From [Clostridium] scindens (lineage in GTDB: Bacteria; Bacillota; Clostridia; Lachnospirales; Lachnospiraceae): a DNA stretch of 64,000 nucleotides. Made by a program: the position numbers and the translations under genes. Position 1 is the first letter of the stretch. Each line of letters begins with the position of its first letter. This document shows, in pieces, positions 15,847-25,213 of this stretch. The DNA is taken from positions 1,964,001-2,028,000 of the forward strand of contig NZ_CP080442.1 of the NCBI RefSeq assembly GCF_019597925.1, in the 5' to 3' direction. The notes below the pieces were generated by a model, which saw only the letters and a list, made by a program, of their open reading frames with translations, was not told the origin of the DNA and made no database searches.

Positions 15847-16227
15847 ATGAAAAATAAGTATGGTATTGGTTTTTTTGCGGCTGCGATTATTGCGGTGCTG
15901 GCGGTTTCCAGCGCATATCAGCTAAGTTATCAGAAGGCAAAGGAACGCGCGCAGACGCAAGTGACAAAAGAACAGGAAGAGCCTGCTACGTCCAAGTCGG
16001 AACCGACAGTCTCTGCGGATGGCCAGGCGCTAAAAGAAGACTGCTACTATCTGATGGAAGTCAACGGCTACGTGGTCGTATATCTGAGCGATAAGAAGAC
16101 TGCCTACGAATATACGGATATCCTGTATGACGAACTTCCGGCAACCATCCGGGAGGAGATCCGTAACGGTAAATACATGGAAAGCACGGAGGAACTTTAT
16201 GGCTTTTTAGAAAATTATTCAAGCTAG
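15847..16227 (+). CDS. BofC C-terminal-domain-like exported protein
   Basis: 126 aa with an N-terminal membrane anchor or signal (KYGIGFFAAAIIAVLAVSSA), a charged linker, and a roughly 70-residue C-terminal domain. The pattern of YYLMEVNGYVVVYLSDKKT, YTDILYDELPATIREEI and GKYMESTEELYGFLENYSS matches the BofC C-terminal domain. Bacillus BofC is a forespore-secreted inhibitor of the SpoIVB protease. Homology is partial, since the N-terminal BofC domain is missing. AAGGAG lies 8 bases before the ATG, and a forespore-type promoter candidate precedes it. Confidence 0.7.
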   Translation: MKNKYGIGFFAAAIIAVLAVSSAYQLSYQKAKERAQTQVTKEQEEPATSKSEPTVSADGQALKEDCYYLMEVNGYVVVYLSDKKTAYEYTDILYDELPATIREEIRNGKYMESTEELYGFLENYSS

Positions 16228-16302
16228 AAGTGGACTTCCAAAGTAAGATAGTGTAATATAAGTACGTAATTTCCGAATGAATCAAGAAGGAAGGACAAAA
16301 CT

Positions 16303-16524
16303 ATGGAAGAACAGAAGATTGCAAGAATCAATGAATTATATCATAAATCCAAAGCAGAGGGCCTGACGGCCGAAGAGTCAAAGGAACAGCAGATTCTGCG
16401 CAGGGAGTATATCGACTCATTTAAGAGAAATCTGCGCAGCCAGTTAAACAATATTTCCATTCAGGAGAAGGATGGAAGCATTACAGATTTGGGTGAGAAG
16501 TTTGGAAAGCAAGAAGGACATTAG
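16303..16524 (+). CDS. DUF896 family protein (YnzC-like)
   Basis: 73 aa. The sequence KIARINELYHKSKAEGLT, EESKEQQILRREYIDSF and NLRSQL is the three-helix DUF896/YnzC pattern. In Bacillus yneA-yneB-ynzC belongs to the SOS regulon, but here the gene is far from lexA and next to folate metabolism. Function unknown. AAGGAAGGA precedes the ATG. Its 3' end overlaps the start of the next gene by about 23 bases. Confidence 0.9.
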   Translation: MEEQKIARINELYHKSKAEGLTAEESKEQQILRREYIDSFKRNLRSQLNNISIQEKDGSITDLGEKFGKQEGH

Positions 16525-17059
16525 GCATCGGGTTCTGGAAACTCGAAAAGAAATCAGCCCCTTGGAATGGCAGAAGGCCACGGAAGGGATAACCGCTGCG
16601 GTGACCTCCCATATGCGTTTCCGGGAGGCCACGGATATCTACTGCTATGTAGACCATCAAGGAGAAGCAGGCACCAGGCTGATCATAGAAGAAGCCTGGC
16701 GGCTGGGAAAAGACGTCTGGGTGCCCAGGGTATTGGGACGCGGGATGGAATTTTTCCATATAGAGAATTTCGGCCAGCTGCACCCCGGCACGATGGGGAT
16801 TCTGGAACCCGAGGAAGGCACTTTGGCTGACGGAACAGACGCGCTTGTCATTATGCCGGGCGTGGCTTTTGACCGTGAGAGGCGCAGGATCGGCTATGGC
16901 GGCGGCTATTATGACAGATATCTTGCCGCGCATCCTTGCCTTCCCACCATGGCAGTCGCATTTGACTGCCAGGTGCTGGATGAAGTGCCCTATGATGAAC
17001 ACGATATCAGGCCGCAGATCCTGGTGACGGAGACCAGCGTATACGAGAACGGCAAATAG
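16502..17059 (+). CDS. 5-formyltetrahydrofolate cyclo-ligase
   Basis: About 185 aa from a TTG at 16502 that places the family N-terminus (ESKKDIRHRVLETRKE) first, with GGTGAG a few bases upstream. Upstream in-frame GTG 16493 and ATG 16472 are alternatives. The C-terminal ATP-binding signature DRERRRIGYGGGYYDRYL is complete. The enzyme converts 5-formyl-THF to 5,10-methenyl-THF using ATP. It overlaps the DUF896 gene, suggesting coupled translation. Confidence 0.9.
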   Translation: MESKKDIRHRVLETRKEISPLEWQKATEGITAAVTSHMRFREATDIYCYVDHQGEAGTRLIIEEAWRLGKDVWVPRVLGRGMEFFHIENFGQLHPGTMGILEPEEGTLADGTDALVIMPGVAFDRERRRIGYGGGYYDRYLAAHPCLPTMAVAFDCQVLDEVPYDEHDIRPQILVTETSVYENGK

Positions 17060-17085
17060 AAAGGCAAATAGAAAGGATGAGGCTT

Positions 17086-17268
17086 ATGCAGATAGGGCTT
17101 CCCAAAGATCCTATGCTACTATTAAGCGTAGTAAATACGAAAATCAGAGATTACTATCATTCGCTGGATGCACTATGCGAGGATATGCAAGTAGAGAGAG
17201 AAGAGATTACTAATATACTGAAAGGAATTGATTATGAATACGACGAATCCAGACATCAGTTTGTCTAG
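17086..17268 (+). CDS. DUF4250 family small protein
   Basis: 60 aa. LPKDPMLLLSVVNTKIRDYY, ...LDALCEDMQVEREEI and the C-terminal GIDYEYDESRHQFV fit DUF4250, a short helical family of unknown function common in Clostridia and Bacteroidetes. The start at 17086 has an AAGGATGAGG site upstream; an ATG at 17077 lies inside that site. The 3' end overlaps the miaB start by 35 bases in another frame. Confidence 0.85.
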   Translation: MQIGLPKDPMLLLSVVNTKIRDYYHSLDALCEDMQVEREEITNILKGIDYEYDESRHQFV

Positions 17269-18673
17269 CGCGGCGCCATGCGAGGAACCGCAGCGCCAGT
17301 ATTATTACATAGAAAAGGCCAGAACCTACATTCAGAAGAAGTCCCTGGAGATTGGCCGTCCGCTGACCTTCTGCGTGACCACCTTCGGCTGCCAGATGAA
17401 TGCCAGGGATTCCGAAAAACTGCGGGGAATCCTGGAAAGGATTGGATATGAGGAGGCACCGGAGGATGTGGCGGACTTTGTCATCTATAATACCTGCACG
17501 GTCAGGGAAAACGCCAATACAAGGGTCTACGGACGTCTTGGCCAGTTAAAGCCCCTGAAGAAAAAGAATCCCCATATGATGATCGGCCTTTGCGGCTGCA
17601 TGATGCAGGAGCCGGAAGTGGTAGAGAAGCTAAAGAAAAGCTATCGCTTCGTTGACATCATCTTCGGCACGCATAATATCTTCAAGTTTGCGGAATTGAT
17701 CGTGCAGAGGCTGGAATCTCAGGAGATGGTTATCGATATCTGGAAAGATACGGACAAGATCGTAGAGGATCTGCCCAATGAACGGAAATATTTCTTCAAG
17801 TCAGGCGTAAACATCATGTTTGGCTGCAACAATTTCTGCAGCTACTGTATCGTGCCTTATGTAAGAGGGCGGGAGAGAAGCAGGGATCCAAAGGCCATCA
17901 TCCGGGAGATCGAGCGGCTGGTAGCAGATGGCGTGGTGGAGGTCATGCTTCTGGGCCAGAATGTCAATTCTTACGGCAAGAACCTGAAAGAGCCAATGTC
18001 ATTTGCCAGGCTGCTAACGGAGATTGAGAAGATCGAAGGACTTGAGCGGATCCGCTTTATGACCTCCCATCCAAAAGACCTCTCGGACGAACTGATCGAG
18101 GTCATGGGCAATTCAAAAAAGATCTGCAAGCACCTGCATCTGCCCATCCAGTCGGGAAGTTCCAGGATTCTGGAGAAGATGAACCGCAGATATACCAAGG
18201 AGCAGTATCTGACGCTGGTTGATAAGATCAGAAAGGCCGTGCCGGATATCTCTCTTACCACGGATATTATCGTAGGATTTCCGGGAGAGACGGAAGAGGA
18301 TTTCCAGGAGACGCTGGACGTGGTCCGAAAGGTACGCTATGACAGCGCATTTACCTTCATCTACTCAAAACGGACCGGGACCCCGGCCGCGGCCATGGAA
18401 GACCAGATTCCGGAAGATGTGGTAAAAGACCGTTTTGACCGGCTGCTTAAGGAAGTGCAGGCCATTGCCGCGCAAGTTTGCTCCGTCCATAAAGGGTGCG
18501 TGCAGACGGCCTTGGTGGAAGCAAAGAGCGAGCATGACGATTCTATGGTCACCGGACGGCTAAGCAACAATCTGCTGGTGCATTTTAAAGGCTCGTCAGA
18601 GTTGATCGGCCAGCTAGTTGACGTGCGCCTGTCTGAATGCAAGGGCTTCTATTATCTGGGAGAACAAGTGTAA
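17234..18673 (+). CDS. miaB: tRNA-2-methylthio-N6-dimethylallyladenosine synthase MiaB
   Basis: 479 aa methylthiotransferase. The N-terminal UPF0004 domain has three cluster cysteines (FGCQMN, NTCTVREN, GLCGCMMQE). The radical SAM motif CNNFCSYCIVPYVRGRERSR follows, then the TRAM domain at the C-terminus. It adds a methylthio group at C2 of i6A37 in tRNAs reading U-starting codons; the i6A is made by MiaA, encoded 5 kb downstream. The ATG has AAAGGA 7 bases upstream. Family length and all cysteines are intact. Confidence 0.96.
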   Translation: MNTTNPDISLSSAAPCEEPQRQYYYIEKARTYIQKKSLEIGRPLTFCVTTFGCQMNARDSEKLRGILERIGYEEAPEDVADFVIYNTCTVRENANTRVYGRLGQLKPLKKKNPHMMIGLCGCMMQEPEVVEKLKKSYRFVDIIFGTHNIFKFAELIVQRLESQEMVIDIWKDTDKIVEDLPNERKYFFKSGVNIMFGCNNFCSYCIVPYVRGRERSRDPKAIIREIERLVADGVVEVMLLGQNVNSYGKNLKEPMSFARLLTEIEKIEGLERIRFMTSHPKDLSDELIEVMGNSKKICKHLHLPIQSGSSRILEKMNRRYTKEQYLTLVDKIRKAVPDISLTTDIIVGFPGETEEDFQETLDVVRKVRYDSAFTFIYSKRTGTPAAAMEDQIPEDVVKDRFDRLLKEVQAIAAQVCSVHKGCVQTALVEAKSEHDDSMVTGRLSNNLLVHFKGSSELIGQLVDVRLSECKGFYYLGEQV

Positions 18674-18731
18674 AAGGCGGAACATCCGCGCTTGCGGCAT
18701 AAGAAATATATACCACCCATATTATGAACCC

Positions 18732-18777
18732 AAAACGCTCAAACTATGTAGTAAGAACATATAGTGAGGGCGTTTTT
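18732..18777 (+). terminator. Intrinsic terminator after miaB
   Basis: Long AT-containing stem (AAAACGCTCAAACTATGT against ACATATAGTGAGGGCGTTTT) ending in TTTTT, about 60 bases past the miaB stop. The next gene starts only 3 bases later. Confidence 0.75.
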
Positions 18778-18779
18778 AC

Positions 18780-19197
18780 ATGAAGAAATTAAGTGAGTAT
18801 CTATTTTTATGGACATTCGGCGGATGCCTGTATTATTCGTTTGAAGTGATCTTCCGCGGATTTTCCCACTGGTCCATGTTCATTCTGGGGGGGAATCTGC
18901 TTTGTGTTTTTTGCGATCCAGGGAAAGATGGTGCATTGGCAGGACGCGCTGTGGCGCCAGCTGCTTAGGTGCATCGTCTTTGTAACCGCAATGGAATTCA
19001 TTACCGGAATTATCGTCAATAAGTGGCTTGGGCTGGCGGTATGGGATTACAGCGATCAGCCCTTCCAGCTCTTCGGGCAGATATGCCTGCCATTTATGGT
19101 TATATTTTCCGGCCTGTGCGTTCTTGGGATCCTGTTAAGCGGCTATCTTACGCATTGGCTCTATGGGGATGAGAAGCCCCATTACCATGTACTTTGA
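18780..19197 (+). pseudogene. Putative type-IV ABC-transporter family membrane protein, frameshifted at a G7 run
   Basis: Two overlapping frames together make one PF06541-like (putative ABC-transporter type IV) protein. The first frame gives MKKLSEYLFLWTFGGCLYY ... FILGG up to the G7 run at 18887-18893. The +1 frame then gives ICFVFFAIQGK ... WDYSDQPFQLFGQICLPF and ends GDEKPHYHVL. Removing one G (G6) gives a continuous protein of about 138 residues with four to five membrane spans, the usual family size. Function of the family is not known in detail. Could be an assembly error or a true disruption. Confidence 0.82.
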
Positions 19198-19228
19198 CAA
19201 ATTGTATCTTTCATATTAAATCGAAAAA

Positions 19229-19237
19229 TGCTATAAT
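19229..19237 (+). promoter_or_regulatory. Extended -10 promoter candidate for mutS
   Basis: TGC-TATAAT with TATAAT at 19232-19237, about 36 bases before the GTG start. A TTGACA at 19194 is too far away (over 30 bases) to be its -35. Confidence 0.5.
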
Positions 19238-19273
19238 GAAATGTAAAAATGTAGACAAAAGAGGAGAAATAAC

Positions 19274-21919
19274 GTGGCAGAATTAACACCAATGATGCAG
19301 CAGTATATGCAGACAAAGAAAGAGTACCCGGACTGCATCCTATTCTATAGATTGGGCGACTTTTACGAGATGTTTTTCGACGATGCCCTGACCGCATCCA
19401 AGGAACTGGAGATTACGCTGACCGGAAAGAATTGTGGACTTGAGGAACGGGCGCCTATGTGCGGAGTCCCTTACCATGCAGTAGACAGTTATCTGAACCG
19501 GCTGGTTTCCAAAGGATATAAGGTAGCCATCTGCGAGCAGATGGAAGATCCCGCAACAGCCAAAGGCCTGGTAAAAAGGGATGTCGTCAGGATCGTAACG
19601 CCTGGTACCAACTTGGATACCCAGTCTCTGGACGAGACGAAGAATAATTATATCATGTGCGTGGTCTACATCGCGGACCGGTATGGCCTTTCGGTGGCGG
19701 ATGTGACGACAGGAGACTACTTCGTCACAGAACTGGATGACAGCGAGAAATTATTCGATGAGATCTACAAATTCATGCCCTCGGAGTTAATCTGCAATGA
19801 GGCTTTCTATATGAGCGGCATGGATCTGGACCTGATGAAGGAAAAACTGGGAATCACCATCTATTCCCTGGATGCCTGGTATTTTGACGATGCGATCTGC
19901 CAGCGTACGCTGAAGGAGCATTTCCATGTCAGCGCCATGGAAGGACTGGGCCTTAGCGACTATGATTGCGGCATTATCGCCGCCGGAGCCCTGCTTCAAT
20001 ATCTGATCGAGACACAGAAGCGGGACTTATCCCATATTACCAGACTCTCTGCCTACGCAACCGGCAAATATATGCTCTTAGACAGTTCCACCAGGCGCAA
20101 TCTGGAATTGTGCGAGACCCTGCGGGAGAAGCATAAGAGAGGGTCTCTATTGTGGGTGCTGGATAAGACCAAGACGGCAATGGGCGCCCGGTGCTTAAGA
20201 AAATTCATCGAGCAGCCGCTGATTGATAAAAATTCCATTGAACGCCGGCTGGACGCGGTGGACGAGCTGAAGCAGAATGCCATTTCCAGGGAAGAGATCC
20301 GGGAATACTTAACGCCGGTCTATGACTTGGAAAGGCTGGTGTGCAAGATCACATACCAGTCTGCCAATCCAAGAGACCTGATCGCTTTTAAAAGTTCCCT
20401 CTCCATGCTTCCGCATATCAAGTACATATTGGAGGAGATGAAGTCTCCCCTGCTGAAAGATCTCTATGAAAGGCTGGATACGCTGGAAGACTTATGCCAT
20501 CTGGTAGAAGAAGCTATTAAGGAAGACCCGCCGCTGGCAATGAAAGAGGGCGGGATCATCAGAGATGGCTATCACGAGGAGGTGGACCGGCTCCGTTCGG
20601 CCAAGTCCGATGGAAAGGACTGGCTTGCCAAGCTGGAAGCGGATGAGAGGGAGAAGACGGGAATCAAGAACCTGAAGATCCGTTATAATAAGGTGTTCGG
20701 ATACTATCTGGAAGTTACCAATTCTTTTAAGAATATGGTGCCAGACTATTATACAAGGAAGCAGACGCTCGCAAACGCGGAGCGTTACATCATTCCGGAA
20801 CTGAAAGAACTGGAGGATACCATCCTGGGGGCAGAAGACAAGCTGTACGCGCTGGAATACCAGCTCTACTGCGAGGTGCGGGACAGGATCGCCAAAGAAG
20901 TCCTGCGGATACAGACGACGGCGAAAGCCATCGCCCAGCTGGACGCCTTCGCCTCCATGGCCCTTGTGGCGGAACAGAGCCGCTATGTAAGGCCGAAGAT
21001 TAATGAAAAAGGCGTGATCGACATCAAAGACGGGCGCCATCCAGTCGTGGAGAAGATGATTCCCAACGATATGTTCATATCCAATGATACATATCTCAAC
21101 GATAAGAAGAACCGGATCTCTATCATTACGGGTCCCAATATGGCGGGGAAATCCACCTATATGCGTCAGACGGCCCTGATCGTGCTGATGGCCCAGATTG
21201 GCTCATTCGTGCCGGCTGCCAGCGCGGATATCGGACTGGTGGACCGCATCTTTACCAGAGTGGGCGCATCGGATGACTTGGCAAGCGGACAGAGTACCTT
21301 CATGGTAGAGATGACAGAGGTTGCCAATATCCTGCGCAATGCCACCAGCAAGAGCCTTCTGATCCTGGATGAGATCGGCCGGGGAACCAGCACCTTTGAT
21401 GGGCTGAGCATTGCCTGGGCCGTGATCGAGCATATCAGCAGCAGGCTTTTGGGAGCCAAGACGCTGTTTGCCACCCATTATCATGAACTGACAGAGTTGG
21501 AAGGCAAGATCGACAACGTAAATAACTACTGCATTGCGGTAAAGGAAAAGGGCGATGACATCATCTTCCTTCGCAAGATCGTCAAAGGCGGCGCAGATAA
21601 GAGTTATGGAATCCAGGTTGCCAGGCTGGCTGGCGTACCCGAAAGCGTCACCAGCCGTGCCAAGGAAATCGTGGAAGAACTGGTACATGCGGATATCACC
21701 ACCAGGATCAAGGATATTGCAGTCCATGGGCAAGAGCCGCCCAGGCTTAAGACCAGGCATTATGACGAGGTGGATCTGGCCCAGATGTCCCTGTTCGATA
21801 CGGTGAAGGACGACGACGTGATTGAGGAGATCAAGAGCCTGGATGTCAGCAACCTGACACCGATCGACGCGCTAAATACATTGTACCAGTTACAGAACAA
21901 ACTGAAAAACAGGTGGTAG
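19274..21919 (+). CDS. mutS: DNA mismatch repair protein MutS
   Basis: 881 aa. GTG start with AGGAG 7 bases upstream. The mismatch-recognition domain has DFYEMF near residue 35 (the Phe-x-Glu motif) and the N-terminal MMQQYMQTKKEYPDCILFYRLG region is typical. The ATPase has Walker A GPNMAGKST near 619 followed by the signature DDLASGQSTFMVEM and Walker B LLILDEIGRGTS, then TLFATHYHEL. It recognises mismatches and small loops and recruits MutL. The gene looks fully intact, in contrast to mutL, which starts 3 bases after the stop. Confidence 0.97.
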   Translation: MAELTPMMQQYMQTKKEYPDCILFYRLGDFYEMFFDDALTASKELEITLTGKNCGLEERAPMCGVPYHAVDSYLNRLVSKGYKVAICEQMEDPATAKGLVKRDVVRIVTPGTNLDTQSLDETKNNYIMCVVYIADRYGLSVADVTTGDYFVTELDDSEKLFDEIYKFMPSELICNEAFYMSGMDLDLMKEKLGITIYSLDAWYFDDAICQRTLKEHFHVSAMEGLGLSDYDCGIIAAGALLQYLIETQKRDLSHITRLSAYATGKYMLLDSSTRRNLELCETLREKHKRGSLLWVLDKTKTAMGARCLRKFIEQPLIDKNSIERRLDAVDELKQNAISREEIREYLTPVYDLERLVCKITYQSANPRDLIAFKSSLSMLPHIKYILEEMKSPLLKDLYERLDTLEDLCHLVEEAIKEDPPLAMKEGGIIRDGYHEEVDRLRSAKSDGKDWLAKLEADEREKTGIKNLKIRYNKVFGYYLEVTNSFKNMVPDYYTRKQTLANAERYIIPELKELEDTILGAEDKLYALEYQLYCEVRDRIAKEVLRIQTTAKAIAQLDAFASMALVAEQSRYVRPKINEKGVIDIKDGRHPVVEKMIPNDMFISNDTYLNDKKNRISIITGPNMAGKSTYMRQTALIVLMAQIGSFVPAASADIGLVDRIFTRVGASDDLASGQSTFMVEMTEVANILRNATSKSLLILDEIGRGTSTFDGLSIAWAVIEHISSRLLGAKTLFATHYHELTELEGKIDNVNNYCIAVKEKGDDIIFLRKIVKGGADKSYGIQVARLAGVPESVTSRAKEIVEELVHADITTRIKDIAVHGQEPPRLKTRHYDEVDLAQMSLFDTVKDDDVIEEIKSLDVSNLTPIDALNTLYQLQNKLKNRW

Positions 21920-21922
21920 GAC

Positions 21923-23964
21923 ATGAACAAGATACAAGTATTAGACCCGGTTACGATTGATAAGATCGCAGCCGGGGAAGTAATCGAACGCCCTGCGTCG
22001 GTCGTAAAAGAACTGGTGGAAAATGCCATAGACGCAGGGGCCACGGCCATCGTCACCGAGATTGAAGAAGGCGGCATCTCTATGATCCGCATCGCGGATA
22101 ATGGCTGCGGCATGAATGCATCCGATGTACCCAACGCGTTCTTGCGGCATTCCACCAGCAAGATACGTTCCGTGGAGGATCTGGTACATATTGGATCCCT
22201 GGGGTTTCGAGGCGAGGCGCTTTCCAGCATTGCCGCCGTCTCCCAGGTGGAGATGATCACCAAGACAAAGGACCAGGTTCTGGGTACCCGGTACCGGATC
22301 GCAGGAGGAAAGGAAGAAGAACTGGATGAGACAGGGGCCCGGGATGGCACCACATTTCTGATCCGCCAGCTCTTCTATAATACGCCGGCAAGGAGGAAGT
22401 TTTTAAAGACTCCTATGACAGAGGCAAGCCATGTGGGGGATCTGATGACCCGAATGGCATTGTCCCATCCGGAGATCTCCTTCCAGTTCATCAATAATGG
22501 GCAGTCCAAGCTGCATACTTCCGGCAATGGCAATCTTAAGGATGTCATCTATCATGTATATGGCAGAGAGATTGCAGCCAATCTGCTGGCAGCCGATTAT
22601 GAATCCCCCGGACTTAAAATCAGAGGATTTCTGGGAAAGCCGCTGATATCTAGGGGAAACCGGAATTTTGAGAATTATTTCATCAACGGAAGATATGTAA
22701 AGAGCAGCATTATATCCAAGGCCATCGAAGATGCGTATAAGGACTTTACCATGCAGCATAAATATCCTTTTGTGGTACTGCACATCGAGATTGATGGCGA
22801 GCATGTGGATGTGAATGTCCATCCTACAAAGATGGAATTGAGGTTTAATAATCAGCAGGAAGTCTATAATTCTATATATGCGGCTGTAGACCAGGGACTT
22901 CATGCGGAAGAGCTGATCCCGCATGTGGAAGTCGATGCGCCTAAGACGGCAGCGCCCAGGAAGCAGGAGGGCGGAGCGCCTCCTGCGGCGCAGAAGAAAG
23001 ATAATCCAGTGGTTCTTAATAGAACTACTAGCGCACAGCCCGCACCGTCGGCAAAAAATCTGTTCCAGCGCCGGAAGAACGCACCCTGGACTATTTCATG
23101 CAGAAGATGAAGGAACGGGTTGCGGCATATCACGCCCAGCAGAATCAGGATGCGCCTAAGAAGGAGCCTGATGTTAAAGTGTCTGCCCAGCCGTCCGAAG
23201 ACCGCAGGGAAGTCCCCTCGGATCGGGTTTGCGAGACGCCGGAATATACGGACCAGCAGCCCACGTTTTTAAAGCGGACGCCAAGCCCTTCAAAAAGTCC
23301 AGAGCCTCCGGCACGGGCTGCAATGCAGCCTGCGGCCCAGCAGCTGAACTTATTCGAAGAGAACCTGGTGGAGTGGAAGGTTCAGGCAGAGTATAAGATC
23401 ATCGGCCAAGTCTTCGAGACTTACTGGCTTGTCGAATTTAACGACAGCCTCTATATTATCGACCAGCATGCGGCCCACGAGCGGGTGCTGTATGAAAAGA
23501 CTTTAAAGAGCATGAAGACCAGGGAATTTACCTCCCAGTTCATCAGTCCGCCCATCGTGCTGGATCTGAGCATGCAGGAGGCGGAACTTTTAAACCAGTA
23601 TATGGATCAGTTTACCCGTATCGGCTTCGAGATCGAGGAGTTCGGGCAGGAGTCTTATGCCGTAAGGGCGGTGCCCGGCAATCTGTTCGGCATTGCCAAG
23701 AAGGATTTGCTGCTGCAGATGCTGGATGGCCTGTCGGATGAAGTGAGCCGAAATCTTTCGCCGGATATGATCGATGAGAAAGTTGCCTCCATGTCCTGCA
23801 AGGCGGCTGTGAAGGGGAATATGAAGTTGTCAGCCACGGAAGTGGATTCCTTGATCGGCGAGCTTCTGACGCTTGAGAACCCATACCACTGCCCGCATGG
23901 ACGCCCGACGATCATCGCCATGACGAAGCGGGAACTGGAAAAGAAATTCAAAAGGATTGTATAG
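21923..23964 (+). pseudogene. mutL: DNA mismatch repair endonuclease MutL, frameshifted at an A6 run
   Basis: The first frame (21923-23110) holds the GHKL ATPase (ENAIDAG, ADNGCGM, GFRGEALSSI) and transducer domain, then loses the family at AAAAAA, 23053-23058, in the variable linker. One extra A restores the frame: SVPAPEERTLDYFMQKMKER continues into the second frame (to 23964). That part has the endonuclease motif DQHAAHERVLYE, SMSCKAAVKGN and CPHGRPT. The repaired protein is about 680 aa, normal for an endonuclease-type MutL. As written, only the ATPase half would be made. Either a sequencing error or a genuine mutL loss; intact mutS upstream and miaA downstream. Confidence 0.92.
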
Positions 23965-23966
23965 AG

Positions 23967-24938
23967 ATGAAGAAACCATTAGTAGTTCTTACAGGGCCTA
24001 CTGCCGTGGGAAAGACAAAAGCCTCCATCGGGCTTGCAAAGGCGATCGGGGGCGAGATTATTTCCGCGGATTCCATGCAGGTATACAGGCATATGGATAT
24101 CGGTTCGGCAAAGATACGGCCGGAAGAGATGCAGGGCGTGCCTCATCATCTGATCGATGTGCTGGAGCCGTCGGAAGAATTCCATGTCGTGCGCTTTCAG
24201 CAAATGGCGAAGGCCGCGATGGAGGAGATCTATTCCAGAGGACATATTCCAATGATCGTAGGCGGTACCGGATTCTATATTCAGGCAGTACTGTACGATA
24301 TTGACTTTACAGAGAATGACGGCGATGACGCATACCGCCAGGAACTTGCGGACTATGCGGATGCAAATGGCCCATTAAGCCTTCATGAGCGCCTTAGGCA
24401 AGTCGATCCGAAAGCAGCGGATGCGATTCACCCCAATAACACCAAGAGGGTCATCCGGGCGCTGGAATTCTGCCATCAGACGGGACAGAAGATATCCGAG
24501 CACAATGAGAAGGAGCGGGAGAAAGAATCGCCCTATAATTTTGTTTATTTTGTCCTGAATGACGAGCGTCAGAAGTTATATGAGCGTATTGACAGGCGAG
24601 TAGATCTTATGATACAGGAAGGCCTGGTAGAAGAAGTGTCCCGGCTAAAGAAGATGGGGTATACCAGGGATATGGTTTCCATGCAGGGGCTGGGATATAA
24701 GGAGATCCTCGCCTGCCTGGACGGGGAATGCACGCTTGAGGAAGCCATCTATACGATTAAGCGTGATACCAGACATTTTGCCAAAAGACAGATCACCTGG
24801 TTTAAGAGGGAGAGACAGGTAATCTGGATTGAGAAAGAAGCATACGGCTATGATGAAGAAAAGATACTGCACACAATGATAAAACATATGGAGGGAGTAC
24901 TATGTTTAGAAGATTATTCGGGGGTTCCAAATTTTTAA
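23967..24938 (+). CDS. miaA: tRNA dimethylallyltransferase MiaA
   Basis: 323 aa. P-loop GPTAVGKTKASIGLA near residues 10-24, the substrate loop SADSMQVYRHMDIGSAKI, and KRDTRHFAKRQITWFKRE near the C-terminus are all MiaA hallmarks. It transfers dimethylallyl to N6 of A37 in tRNAs, the substrate for MiaB encoded in the same region. The ATG lies 2 bases after the mutL stop. Its 3' end overlaps the next small gene by 37 bases. Confidence 0.97.
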   Translation: MKKPLVVLTGPTAVGKTKASIGLAKAIGGEIISADSMQVYRHMDIGSAKIRPEEMQGVPHHLIDVLEPSEEFHVVRFQQMAKAAMEEIYSRGHIPMIVGGTGFYIQAVLYDIDFTENDGDDAYRQELADYADANGPLSLHERLRQVDPKAADAIHPNNTKRVIRALEFCHQTGQKISEHNEKEREKESPYNFVYFVLNDERQKLYERIDRRVDLMIQEGLVEEVSRLKKMGYTRDMVSMQGLGYKEILACLDGECTLEEAIYTIKRDTRHFAKRQITWFKRERQVIWIEKEAYGYDEEKILHTMIKHMEGVLCLEDYSGVPNF

Positions 24939-25195
24939 AAAAGATGAATACATTGATGGAATTGTATTCATGCAGTCATAACGCGCCATCTACCTACCAG
25001 CAGCTGCTGGATTTGAAGCCGCTGATCCGGACAGAAGGGGAGAGGGCCTTGTTTGAATTGAACCGGGCCGCGCTTCTGTACGACATGCGTCAATTCAGGG
25101 AGGCCGCGGACGTGGTGCTTGAGATTCGTTCGCTGAATCCCGAGTTCGATGCCAAATGTGCCGTGGTAAAGACGAAGATTATGGATGCGCTTTAG
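24902..25195 (+). CDS. Small hypothetical protein overlapping miaA
   Basis: 97 aa, mostly helical. MFRRLFGGSKFLKKMNTLMELY, then a TPR-like pair of helices (LFELNRAALLYDMRQFREAADVVLEI). I do not recognise a named family. ATG at 24902 with GGAGG about 7 bases upstream lies inside the last 37 bases of miaA, suggesting coupled translation. The PLP protein starts 18 bases after its stop. The tetratricopeptide resemblance is an impression only. Confidence 0.65.
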   Translation: MFRRLFGGSKFLKKMNTLMELYSCSHNAPSTYQQLLDLKPLIRTEGERALFELNRAALLYDMRQFREAADVVLEIRSLNPEFDAKCAVVKTKIMDAL

Positions 25196-25213
25196 AAAGG
25201 AAGCATATACGAC

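Noticed and set aside
19194..19237. TTGACA at 19194 as -35 of the mutS promoter
   Set aside because: Spacing to the TATAAT at 19232 is over 30 bases; the extended -10 is the better explanation.
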